This document shows positions 12,113 to 23,300 of a stretch of DNA of 64,000 nucleotides, in pieces. The notes under the pieces were generated by a model, which worked only from the letters and a program-made list of their open reading frames with translations, searched no databases and had not been told where the DNA came from. The position numbers and the translations under genes were made by a program. This stretch comes from Apostichopus japonicus. Lineage: Eukaryota > Echinodermata > Holothuroidea > Aspidochirotida > Stichopodidae. The first letter of the stretch is position 1. Each line of letters opens with the position of its first letter. The DNA is taken from assembly GCF_037975245.1 (NCBI RefSeq), contig NC_092573.1:19629265-19693264 (forward strand). The letters run 5' to 3'.

Positions 12113-12780
12113 GTGCAGGCGCGTATCCAGTATTTTCTAACACGGGGCGCGAATTACTATCTATCAAATATTACACAAGGAAAGTTACCAATCAGTGTAG
12201 AAAACCATGTGGAGTTTGTTAATGACAGCAGAACCAGGGGAAATTCCAAGAAGATTCGACCAAAAAGAGCGAGATTGGAAGTTAGAAAAAAAATCCTACT
12301 TTAACAGAATCTGGAAAATGTGGGGCAATTTGCAAGAAGATATAGTTACAGCCCGAACACTGAACACATTCAAGAACGGACTTAGAAAATGTGGGATCTT
12401 TCAGGACCTCCTATCCCGAGCGCCATTCTCTCAAGAGTCTCATCGGAGACGACACGAGAAGATGGCCATCCAAGTGAAAGCGGAGCGCCACCATCGGTTG
12501 GCGAGCAGCGTACCCGAAAATTTCTGGTTTTGATACCCCCCCCCCCCCCAGACCACCGGAAATGGCACTTCTCGGTCTTGAAAATGACCGACCAAATGTA
12601 CACTTTTGCCTGAAGAACCAAGTATTTGCCAATAGATTTTTCTCATCCATAACCTTTTTCAAGATTGTCATCAGTCACACATCATGTTCGAAAAAAAATT
12701 CACTTCAAAACATACCCATAATGTTGCCCAAAATTTCATCTTTGGACAACCAATATAGAAAAACCTTCTTCAACCCCTAA
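12113..12780 (+). repeat. non-autonomous DNA-transposon fragment (hAT-like end)
   Basis: Opens with CAGGCGCGTATCCAG, close to the CAGGGGCGTATCCAGG termini seen on hAT-type MITEs, and holds the AGCGCCACCAT...GGAAATGGCACTTCTCGG block shared with 10.99-11.10 kb plus a run of about 13 C at 12537. Several overlapping open frames cross it on both strands, none with recognisable domains. No matching right terminus was found, so this is a partial copy. Confidence 0.45.
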
Positions 12781-12805
12781 CAAATCGGTCAATATTGCAA
12801 GAGTA

Positions 12806-13605
12806 CAACGACGTAGCCAGGAAATTGCAAGGGGGAGCACATTTTGCGATTGATATGGGGGAGGGGTCTAAGGGGAGGGGCTGTCCCCAAAATTGTTGAA
12901 CAATTGAAGGTCCTTAGATGCGATCTGGTGCAATGTCTTCCCAGTTTCATCATTATCATATATGATATCATATTATCAGCCGATTTTGTTTCCGGTTTGA
13001 ATTATTTTTGTACATGTTCTTTTAAATAGTATATCAGAAAGACAAACATAGTGCTCTTTTAAAAAAAAATTCCAGTAGGATGATTCTTGTTTATTGTCCA
13101 ATGTCTGGACTTTTTTGACGAACTTAACTGATGGACAATATAAACTTTCATATTTAGCAGTGTCATAATTATTTATAGCAAGCGCGTATCACGTACGATT
13201 GCTGGCTTAGCTTCATAACATGCTGTTCGTGCAACAACTTATGACGAATCATAGAAAGGATGAGAACGCACGTTGTCGTCGTCGTTGTGCATACGGTTCG
13301 TGACACTCCATCGAGTGCGGTTAGGTATGCTATATGCATTATATTACGCACTGGCAAACTGTAGGCTTGTAATAGGCTATATGCTAAATTAAGCTAATTG
13401 CGTCTGCCAAACTAAGAAGCTGAATCAGTAGGCCTGAATGTTATTACGATTATAATCGAGTTAACGGAGCTGACGAGTATTCAATATCAAAAGAGCACTG
13501 ACAAAATACCATGCAAAAAAAAACATTTTAAACATTTTTCGACACTGAAAGGGGGTTGCTCAGACAAAGCAGTTGCTCCCACTGCTTCCCCTGGCTACTT
13601 CCCTG
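12806..13605. mobile_element. non-autonomous hAT-type element, 800 bp
   Basis: The left end CAACGACGTAGCCAGG and the reverse complement of the right end CAGGGAAGTAGCCAGGGG match at 12 of the first 16 bases. The flanks CAAGAGTA (12798-12805) and CATGAGTA (13606-13613) agree at 7 of 8 positions, as expected for an 8-bp hAT target duplication. The interior has no transposase. Subterminal GGGGGAGCA-like blocks are also inverted (about 12831 and 13571-13585). Confidence 0.78.
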
Positions 13606-13817
13606 CATGAGTAAAGGGAGTATGACGAAAAATGTTGGTCAGGGAATTTTCGAAATTTCGGACACAGTTAATTTATTGGTATACAAATATTAAAACCTCT
13701 TTTAACGGCTTTACTATAAAACAGGGGCGCACTCTGTACAATCTTAATACTTGGGTAATACGCCCTTAATGACAGTTATTCAAAGCCAATGTATACGCTT
13801 TAACACACCAGTAGAAT

Positions 13818-13993
13818 CACTGTGGTCGAGTGGTACGGGCTTAGGTTCGTGACACGAAGATTCGGGTTCGATTCCTACCTTCGCCTGATGAGTCCCAAAA
13901 GGACGAAACCGGTCGTGAAGTGGAATTTTTCTGGTGTGTTATTCTTTATTGATTTACTTTATATCTGTCATACCACTTGCTACACATTCATTT

Positions 13994-13996
<3 letters not shown>
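13818..13996 (+). mobile_element. tRNA-derived SINE with embedded hammerhead motif
   Basis: A pol III A box TGGTCGAGTGG (13823-13833) and B box GGTTCGATTCC (13865-13875) are separated by a tRNA-like distance. A hammerhead-ribozyme sequence follows immediately after the B box. About 75 bp of T-rich body lead into the adjoining (TA)n tract, which may have grown from its tail. The tRNA moiety no longer looks like a functional tRNA gene. No clear target duplication was resolved because the right end merges into the microsatellite. Confidence 0.75.
13879..13920 (+). ncRNA. hammerhead ribozyme (minimal stem III)
   Basis: All core positions are present: CTGATGA (13885-13891), stem II GTCC/GGAC closed by a CAAAA loop, then GAA and A15.1 at 13908. 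A two-base-pair stem III (AC/GT around a CG loop) is followed by the cleavage-site C at 13914. Stem I pairs CTTCGC (13879-13884) with GTGAAG (13915-13920), including one G-U. Such short stem III hammerheads are known from Penelope-like elements and small metazoan retrozymes, where they work best as dimers. Predicted cleavage is after C13914. Confidence 0.8.
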
Positions 13997-14091
<95 letters not shown>

Positions 14092-14158
14092 TATATATAA
14101 ATATATAAATAAATATAAATATATATATATAAATATATATATATTATATGTATATGTG

Positions 14159-14223
<65 letters not shown>

Positions 14224-14225
14224 CC
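13997..14225. repeat. (TA)n microsatellite with TAAA/TGTA interruptions
   Basis: About 230 bp of TA repeats with a short irregular segment around 14090-14165. The Ile-Tyr open frames on both strands are artefacts. The tract abuts the truncated 3' end of the hAT transposase and the HHR-SINE. Confidence 0.95.
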
Positions 14226-17200
14226 TCGATCCGAAATCCTCGATCCGTCAATGGCCTTCAGGTTCTCAAGGGACAGAAAGTTTCCACTGGATGGTGTCAG
14301 GGCATCTATAGCCTTCATCAGACTGCAGTTTTGCTCGCTGAACCTACGTCTCATCTCCTGCAGCATTCTGTCCAGCATCGGGAACAGGTAGTTGACTTTG
14401 AAGTCCACTTCAAGGGTCAATTGCTGTTGCTGACCAGTGGCCTCCAACACGTGGTAGCCTTCCGTTCGTGTTGAAGGTCGAGAAGCTCGTCCCCGTCTGG
14501 TGGGCGCGAGGTCATCTCGACAATCAATCACGACTCGGCCTACCTCATGCAAGATCGCGTAGAAGGTGTCGTCGTTGGACCGCATGTCCTAGAGCTCGTC
14601 AATGACGACTGTAGCTAAGTGGATTTCTGCAGGCAGGTCTACATCGTCTTGCTGCAGCATGGTGGACAATGATTTGGTCTTCTGCAGTAGCACGGTCATC
14701 AATAAAAGTCGTGCAGTAAACTGCTAATCCATTTGAGCAAGGAGACATGTGGCTTCAATAGCACGCTCTGCATTGTCATCTTCAGAGATGTGACGGAGCA
14801 GGGAGTTGTTATACAACTCCCTGGACGGAGCAACCGGAGAAACGCTTGTAGCCGTGTCTTCACAACGACACAGGCAGCAGCTCTACATGCCCATCGGGTG
14901 TCGCTAAGTCTCTTCAGCTCGCGAGGCTGCTCTTCGGGAAACATGTCTATCTGTGTCTGGAGCCATCTCTGGTGAAAATTGGACCCGGACACACAAACAT
15001 ACAGCTGATGCAGCAGTTCGAAGAAGTTAGCAGCTTCCTTGACCGTCTTGCATGCATCAACGATGACTAGATTAAGCCGATGTGCATAGCAATGCATATA
15101 GACGACGGAAGGAGCTACCTCCTGTATCCTCCTTGCAACACCTGATAAAGCTCCACTCATTACCGCAGCCCCATCATATCCCAGGCCAACGAAATTCACC
15201 CGATAGTCCAGTCCATAGCACTAATAAGACCAATGACTACATCTTTGAGAGACTGGGCATCGAGACCATCGACATACTTAGGCGGAGTGTATAGCCTAGT
15301 GGTTAACGCCGGCGTCTCCCAGTCATGAGATCCCCGGTTCGATTCCCCGCCGACAGCAACGTGTGTCGTCTGGCAAGGGTGTTGTTCAATAACAACTTCC
15401 CGACATGGACGTTAAATGGATGTGTGCCGAGAGATTGGCTTCGGTCAGCTTGCGAGTCTATAAGCCTCCATGGCTTCTTTCGCGAGTTCCTGCTTGCGGG
15501 AAGATCACATATACATACATACATACATACATACTTGAAACACAAGAAGCTCTCCGTGATCTGGCCCTGATGGTAATATCTCACGACGAGTGCGAGCTGC
15601 CCAGTTTTGCTGACAACTTTAGTCTCATCCACCAAGATAAAGAATTGTTCTGAAACATGAATCTCCTTCTGTATCTGCTCTCGGAACATTTGAGCTAGAG
15701 TTTTTAGCATATCGTTTTGGATCTCTGGACGAGTGTATTTCGCATTGCGCAAGGTTCTCCTTCCAGGCGTTTTTTGATGACCTTGTCATGACTGCTCACC
15801 AAAGACAGTATTTTCCTGAGGTTGCCAGCATTGTCTGACTCATCATCTTCACGATGGCCTCGCTGAGCGATATTCTGAGTTCCAGTCACAAGAAGCACCT
15901 TCCTCGACCGTCTTTACAAAGTGGCGGTTCTCCAAAATTTCCTTCTTGTAGGACCGCTCAGTTGTTCAAGAACAGAGCCCACCTACATGGAAAAAGAGAT
16001 GGAAAGTTTATTTCACTTGCTTTTTCTTCTAGGGAAATTGGGAAAATATACAAACCTAACGATTTTGAGAGGAAAAGCCGTTGAGAATAGTTTAATAATA
16101 AATAGTTCGAAACTCACCTTCTCACTCTCTTTGAAGGTAGCCCATGCGACCATGGCATTGACATGATAGTCAGCTACAACATGTTTGGAGATCTTTCCTT
16201 TCTTCCCAAGTGCCTTCTTCCAGTTGGAGACTCCAGTACTGGTGAAAGCATCTTCAGTGCGTAATGTCGGAACCAAGAAGTGTCTGCAAGCAAAGCAGAA
16301 GGCTGCGTCGCACTTCTCTGAGTACTCCAGCCACGGATGTGTCTCGTACCAGGATGCTTCTTAATAGGGAAGGCAATGTTCGGCTTTGTCGGACCATCTA
16401 ACGGATACTGGGAGATATCATCTGGACCAGGTGGTTTATGGCTCTGTATAAACCAAATAAAAAGAGAAAGGTCATTACAGAAATATTGCTAATTTGTTAG
16501 TTGTGGTGCAGCAAGAAAGTGTCGCTATCAAACATCATATTCCTCTATAGCCCAAAGCCCACAAAACCACTGCACCGACATTCGCATACAGTGTACCAAG
16601 TCGAAGTGAATTGGAGCCTTTCTAGCACACACACACACATGTAGATAGCCAGTACAATTGTTTTTACTTTGTTGACTTAATCTCTGTGTAAATAATGTAT
16701 CCCCAGCTTGAACCATGTGTTAGAAACAATAATTACTGATCGGTTCCATGTCATTTATCTTTATGGCATACAGTGACCAGGAAAGTGGTGGTAGGTCAGC
16801 AGTCTGAACCGTATTCGTCGATGGAGACATAAAATGGCAGTCCCATGAAATCACATACCCAGCTTATATCTTTATGGGACGAGTAGTCAAGTTATTGCTG
16901 GTGCGTCAGACCGTGATCACATCCTCCTCGATCGAATGCCCCAAACTGGGAGTGGGATGAAGAAGCTGAAGGCATCCAGTATGCATGACTGAGCACGCAA
17001 GTAAAGAGAACAAATATGCTCATATATTTACCATCTGGTGCTGATTTCCTTTGTTTGTTGGACCTTCCCTTCTACCGAGTCACATTCGTCATCACTGGAA
17101 TCACTGTCATCAGCAACCGGCAAAATTGTATCCTCTATTTCGAATGATGTGCCGGGTAGATCACCCTTCTCACTGTCATCTGTGCAAGCTCTTTTGAATT

Positions 17201-17276
17201 GATCGCCCTCACTAGCAGGTATTGCTTCACCTTGACGTTTTCTCATAGATGAGAACATTGAACGTATGTCTGCCAT
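14226..17276 (-). pseudogene. hAT transposase of ZMYM1/DUF4371 type, broken
   Basis: Minus-strand gene reading 17276 down to 14226. Exon 1 starts MADIRSMFSSMRKRQ and ends at an AGATG|GTAAAT donor near 17036. Exon 2 (about 16450-16113) encodes a TTF-type zinc finger with WLEYSEKCDAAFCFACRHF and ends at GAGAAG|GTGAGT. Exon 3 (from about 15984) encodes NIAQRGHREDDES, YTRPEIQNDML, FFILVDETK, GYDGAAVMSGALSG and HCYAHRLNLVIVDACK, the standard order for DUF4371-hAT transposases, then SDTRWACR. The C-terminal dimerisation part is missing: the frame runs into the (TA)n tract. Defects: a frameshift with stop just before the zinc finger (about 16360), frame changes near 15860-15750 and 15220, and a SINE in exon 3. 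Such genes may be autonomous transposons or domesticated ZMYM1-like genes; this copy is dead. Confidence 0.88.
15280..15528 (+). mobile_element. tRNA-derived SINE inserted in the hAT transposase exon
   Basis: A pol III A box TAGCCTAGTGGTTAACGCC (about 15290-15308) and B box GGTTCGATTCC (about 15336) head the element. A body of about 150 bp leads to a (CATA)n tail. Perfect 8-bp direct repeats ACATACTT at 15272-15279 and 15529-15536 bracket it as a target duplication. Removing the SINE and one repeat makes the transposase reading continue from ESFLCFKY directly into VDGLDAQSLKDVVIG, which confirms the boundaries. It is a retroposon driven by tRNA-like promoter boxes and mobilised by a partner LINE. 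Confidence 0.88.
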
Positions 17277-17700
17277 GGTTATGATGGTTGAATCTATGAG
17301 AAAAGGAACATGCAGTGTGAAGTTCACTGTCCTTCAAATATGTAAAATTCTGTAGGGTGAAAGATTCTGCTATTTTCTGCAACATGTTGGTTGGCAAAAC
17401 GTCCCTTTGAATATATAAACGTACAGAGTTACCCTCATTGCCCATAATTCATTAAATAACGAATTGAATGATTTGAAAATTGCACAAACGACCAAGCATC
17501 CAATGATAAACGATTGTGGTAAAAAAAATTCCGACCACATGTTTCTAATTTGCCGAAATACAACATTTTTCCTGACATCCGAAATTACCCTACAGCTGCA
17601 CAACTAGCCTAACAAGCCTAGCCTAATTTCTAAACGAACATATATTTTCATGATTTAAATAGATTTTTTTTGCAGCACTGCAATATTTTGGTGCAAGTTC
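17277..17700. other. upstream of the hAT transposase, nothing further recognised
   Basis: The first transposase exon is preceded on the minus strand by CTCATAG, a possible acceptor, so a leader exon may lie here. The minus-strand open frames at 17227-17445 and 17370-17603 have no recognisable domain. Confidence 0.35.
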
Positions 17701-17734
17701 TTTTAATTCTTACATGAGGAATAAGATCCCATGT

Positions 17735-17960
17735 AGAAAACCTATAGGGGGTCATATGGGCCCATATCATCATAACATAATATTAGCCCCACCAATTTTT
17801 GCACCAAAGATTATTATGGGTCCCAGATGGGTCAGCCCATATAACCCATATGGTGTAGATCTGGGGCCCGTCTGGGCTACTTATATCTGGGTGAAATGTG
17901 TGCCAGCTCATATGGGCAATATATGGGTATATATGTGGGGCCCATGTGGGTTCGCAGTTA
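17735..17960 (+). repeat. degenerate CATATGGGCCCATAT-rich repeat
   Basis: At least seven variants of the self-complementary word CATATGGGCCCATAT or its ATATGGG half occur in about 220 bp. The 97-codon open frame through it (17714-18007) is a by-product. Confidence 0.65.
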
Positions 17961-18104
17961 ATGAGCTGAATATAGTCAGGTGGCTTAGCAACAATTTTCA
18001 GGCTTAACGTTACCGGCTGGATAAAAGTACCAAATTTGGCATGGAGTTTCTTTTCGACCTATCTATTGACTTTATCCGTGGAACCCACTTAATCGCCTTC
18101 GATT

Positions 18105-18420
18105 TTCCAAGTGTGCAAAACGACAATTTTCAGTATTTTGACGAGTTGTACTAAATGTGCAAAAACGACAATTTTCAGAATTTTGACGTTTGAAAAGTTG
18201 AACTAAATGTGCAAAACGACAATTTTCAGAGTGTTGACGTTTTGACGAGTTGTAAGAATGTGTGAAAATTGACAATTTTTACGGATTTTTGACAAGTTGT
18301 ACAAACGCGTCATTTTTGAAGGTATAGGCCTATTGATGAGTTTTACTAACTACAATCGTAATTTTAAAACACGGTAATTTTCAGTTTATTGACGTTTTCA
18401 CAAGTTTAATAAAGTGTGCA
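18105..18420 (-). repeat. minisatellite, ~55-60-bp units
   Basis: Five to six diverged copies of a unit built from GTGCAAAACGACAATTTTCAG, TTTTGACG and GAGTTGTACTAAAT blocks, starting near 18112, 18158, 18211, 18260 and later more degenerate. Nothing suggests a coding role. Confidence 0.75.
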
Positions 18421-20332
18421 AATACAATGCAATGTCTCCTCTATGCTTCCGTAGATTTGGTCGGTGTGCCGTATTGTTATCGGTCAATGAAGACTGTTTG
18501 AAGGCAACTAGAAGTGTAAGCTCGACAAAATCCTTGGAAAATAGGGACCGACGGAACGCCTGGGCGTTGAAAGATAAAGGTAATAGCAGAAATGAGTTTA
18601 TTTGGGGTTATTTGGGGTTGGGGGAAGGTGGACCTACTTTCCTCCATATAGAGGTGTTGTTATCATAGTCAGTCTGTACTCTTCAATACCCCTTTAGTCC
18701 AGCCCTTCCCAACACAAATCATCCAGCTCACGCTATACCTCCGGTCCACTCCTGTTATCCCTCCTTCCTAAGTTGACCCTTTTTTTCTCCTGTTAATCCC
18801 ATTCCCTCTTCGATCCAAGGAACCCTTCCCGGCCTACAAGGTATTATTATTTGGTTTACTGCTCAAAGCCAACCAACATTTCTGAAATTTGATTCGAGCT
18901 TCCATTACGTGCCCTTTCTAGAACTAGATGGCGCTAACAGTAGAACTCCTTGATGGACATGGTGATATTGACTAGGCTGAACCCTGCTGCGTACGGCCTA
19001 CACGTCTTCAGCTTAGGTAAAATTACTTTTAAATTGTGGTCTTTGTCTATGAAGATTCTAACTTGAGACTTTCACACAGAAAGCATCATTCTGGTGAAGG
19101 AAACATTCAGTGGTTTGGTAAAAATAGTTGACGTTAAGAAAAGAAGCATTTTCATATTTCGTGGAACTGGTCCCAATGTTTAATACCGTGAGTTTACTAC
19201 GCTTTTTGTTGCCAGTGCATTTCAGGTCAGTTAATTGTTTCACTGTGTTTACACAAAACAATTTGCAGCAGGCAAGGTAGAACGAAAGATAAGTAAGTGA
19301 CAAGGTGGAAGATGTTTTGTTGTTTCAATACTAGAAATCCATTTCTTTCTGCCTACTGTAGGCCTAGCCTAGGCTACTGCATTTATAACCTAAAAGTTAG
19401 GCAAGACTCTTCAATGCCATTGGGCTAAATGGAAAAGTTGACCCGTGAACCTACGGTCCCATGCCATCGAATTCTTACCTGAAAACTTCGCAAAAAAATT
19501 TGACAACACCCAGCTGGCAGCTTGGGTCTGCATAATCTGTAGTCAAGACCATAGCAAAATCGGATGAAGGTGAAAAATACCTCACCCAGTTTAAGTCACC
19601 ATGAATTCTTATGAACACAGAATTACTGTCAGAAACCTAGCAGAATACAGTGCAAGAATGGTTGTGGCTACAGTTACCAGATTATCTATTGAATGTGGCT
19701 GGCATTTAATAGATGATAGTAAAGTGAGCTGACAGGTACTGCAGGTCATAAAGGGAAATAAAGTGAGACTGTGCACTGTCTTAATTCTGTATAGTTTAGT
19801 GTTACGTAAACATGAATGATAACAGGATAATTGGGAACTTTCATTAGCTTCTTACATCAAAAATGTATCTGTTTTAGGAAAGTTTCTCTGGCTCGTTTCC
19901 ATAAAAGACTGCAGAAGTATCAAAACCAGTATTCAAATGACTTAGTTGGTCCATGTTGACATGTTTAATCATACAGTAGTTACATTCATGAAAGTTAGTA
20001 ATATTTCCTTGAAGTAGTATACCTGAGTGAAATGTTTGAAAGCCCAACAGTAAGTTTGATTGTAGTTGGTTTCACAACTGCTTAAAGAATGTCCTTCATC
20101 CTGATCCAGAACATTGTGTAGATATTAGCACTAGTGTGATCATAGGAACAGTCTTATTAAATTTGTTTAATTATATCATGGTGTCTTCATCATCATAGGG
20201 TTATAGAATATGGTCTTAATTCACAGTTACTTGCCTGATACTTTTTATCTAAAAATTAAGTTTCTTATTTAACATAGTGCTTCTGGTTTATTTACTTGAA
20301 TCCATGCTATAGACACTAGACACATCAGTAAG
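18421..20332. other. spacer upstream of the LOTUS-RRM gene
   Basis: No coding exon recognised. An 84-codon plus-strand frame (18414-18668) has no known domain. Several TAGGCCTAGCCTAGGCTA-type words occur near 19368. The untranslated first exon and promoter of the gene starting at 20333 may lie here but are not identifiable. Confidence 0.4.
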
Positions 20333-23300
20333 ATGAACAACACAAACACCGTTGCCAAACTTCCGGATTCTGAGAAGAGATCTGTTCGAGCTGTCCTATT
20401 TTCTGAGTGGGGTGTACCGCTTGACGAATTTGAAAAAGACTACAAAGCCCTAGAAAGCAAAAGCTTCCCATACAAAAGTTATGGGTTTTCATCTTTGCAA
20501 GAATGTCTACAATCCATCCCAGATGTTGTAAGGTAAAGTGTCATTATGACAATATTTCATATTCTCTTCAATGTCAGCTATGAAAGCAACCCTACCATCA
20601 TAAGTGGTCTGTTGATTATAGATGACTGTCATGAACCACAGATTTCATGTTTCTCCACACACAGACTGGAGACTTGATCAAGTCTGAATGTGACATCACT
20701 GACCCAAATGTGCTTCATTTTGTTTTGTTTTACTCTATTTATCAGAAGATTATAGTTTCTTTGATGGAGACGGGTTTGAAATGTAGTTCCTTTGAAAGCT
20801 CATAACATGATCTATCGATGGCAGAGGTTTCGGTGTGGACAATGTTAACATTTTAACATTGCAAAAATGAGGAGAAAAACAAAGAGAGGGTAAAATGGTT
20901 CCAAGTGCTAGTGGCACTATGTCAACACAGATTTACAGAATGACATCTCCCAGAGTCTCAGACATGAATTTTAAACTAGGACATTTCCCGCAACGGAACA
21001 AGGTACAGTAACTCTCAACTGTTTGAGTGATTTGTTAATTATATAGATGTCTGTCAATATAAAGTTAAAGATGATGGTTAGGTTTGTGTCTCCTTTAAGC
21101 AGTTTTGTTTTCCCTTTTTTTTTTTTTATGATTGAAAGTGAAATAAATGGAGGTTCTTGACCTTCAATTATTCCAGATAGGAGTTTACCTTATGCTTCAT
21201 TCAATTTTTTTGGTTTCTTTTTTCCTCATTATTCAGATTTGAATTTTCTCAAAAGGCATCCCGCTGGATTCTCTACGCCGTCGCAGACGAAACCTCCTTC
21301 ATGAGCTCGTTTACAAAGAAGAAGCAACTCAGTAACACCAAGGCTGGTCTACCGAACAAGAGAAGAAACAGAAGACAGGGTCGAGACAGGAGAAGAGACG
21401 AAAGAACGACGAGAGATAAACCAGAGAGAACCGGCAACGGTGTACCTCTGTTAGTCCGCAGCCACCGTGGGCTGTTCACCATCGTAGTCAAATGCAGGGA
21501 CACGGATATAACTCTGCAGGTAATAAACCAATATTTCACATTTCTCCTGGGGTTGTTTATGATACCTTTTAAGTTTGTTTACTCTGACCGGAGGAAATGA
21601 TAACATCATATATATGTACTATTAGTGACCAGTAACCCCACTGCTTTATATATATGTTTCATAAAGTTTTGAATAGCATGTATAACAGACGTTAAATACA
21701 GAATAGATCTTTCATACTCTGTGGAAGGAATTAGATGTTCAAATTTAAAAAAAAATTATTTACAGATGAATGAATTTACATTTAAATTTAAAAAATATGT
21801 TTTAAACTAACTGTTTAAACTAGTGTTACATTGTTTGTTGGTCTAGAGTATGCTGTCACATGTTTGACAGACTCATTCACATTTAGTGTTCCTCAAAAAC
21901 CGCCAGTCAAAGAAAGTGCTGCCAAAGCTGTCAGATATTTATATTTTGGATACATTTAACAGTATGCCTGGTTATCTTCTATTTATGCATAGCGCCATCT
22001 GTGATACATTTATACCTTCAATGGATGATTTTTGGCACAAAGTTAACTTTGATATGTCATAGAGCATTACGAAAGGCCTTTATCAGCTTTTCTTGGTGGG
22101 GGGTAGGTGGTCTATAATGATTTGATAAACCCTATTGATTTTGGTGCTCATATCATGAATATTAATGAGGTCGCAGGGTCAAATGTCATAATCTTCAAAT
22201 TGCAATAAACTTGGCAACCACAAGTTGCAGTTTTTTCAAACTTGGTACAGTGATATTGGTACACCACCTATACATGTTGATATGATTTGCAATATATATC
22301 ATGCATATTTATGAGGAGGTGGGGCTGAGATGTTGTGGCTTTGCATTATTTAGGTTTCAAGGCAATTATTAATCTTGCTTTATCATTTCATACTTGGAGT
22401 GTTCCCTGTTCATCAAATCAATGAGCATCAGCAAGTAATCATGAAATATTTCCATTCTGTTTTTTTTTTTTTTTCGAGTGAAGAAACATCTGAGGGTAGT
22501 AGGTGACTGAGTGTTACAAAGGAAGTTATACCATTTAATTGTAATAACTACTTTACAAAGGTTTTGAATACCATGTATTGCTCTCCAGCCTACAGTAGGT
22601 TCAAAAGGGTTTTGAACACCATGTATTGCTCTCCAACCTAGGTACAAAGGGGTTTTGAACACCATGTATTGCTCTCCAACCTAGGTTCAAAGGGGTTTTG
22701 AATACCATGTATTGCTCTCCAACCTAGGTTCAAAGGGGTTTTGAATACCATGTATTGCTCTCCAACCTAGGTTCAAAAGGGTTTTGAATACCATGTATGG
22801 CTTTCCGACCTAGGTTCAAAAGGGTTTTGAATTACTTTAAGTTTGTATTGCTTTCCGACCTAGGTTCTCACAACTTTGTTCCATACATTGCATGGACCCC
22901 TAGGTAAATGATGCATTATTGAAGGATCCCTGGGTGAAGGGAGTATGACCAATGACGTAATGCCCATTATCCTTGGACGGAGGGGGGGGGGGTGTTCCTA
23001 CGATATATGGGGATACCAAAGATAAATCAACGTCATAAAAGTTTGTTACAGAGTTTCAGGAATAAGGTGGAATGCTCATAATGCACAGACTGTGCTACAT
23101 AGTGATATTGCATAATGTTTTGCAGAGTTCATGTTTGAAGTGCACATTTTATTCAAATAGTCTTTAATCTGGTAAAGTGCTTACTCTGATATATACAAAG
23201 CCAATACATCTATTAAAAATAAAAACTTTGCAAAATAAACCAAAACTTGGAGAAAAAAAATTAAGGAACCTTTCGACATACTTGTCGTTGTTGACATACC

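Noticed and set aside
13818-13880. Functional tRNA gene
   Set aside because: A and B boxes are present but the stems do not close and a hammerhead plus SINE body follow; same reasoning for 15280-15350 and 63258-63340.
22555-22872. Regular repeats considered as a CRISPR array
   Set aside because: Units are contiguous with no unique spacers and the genome is eukaryotic; also applies to 29437-29712.
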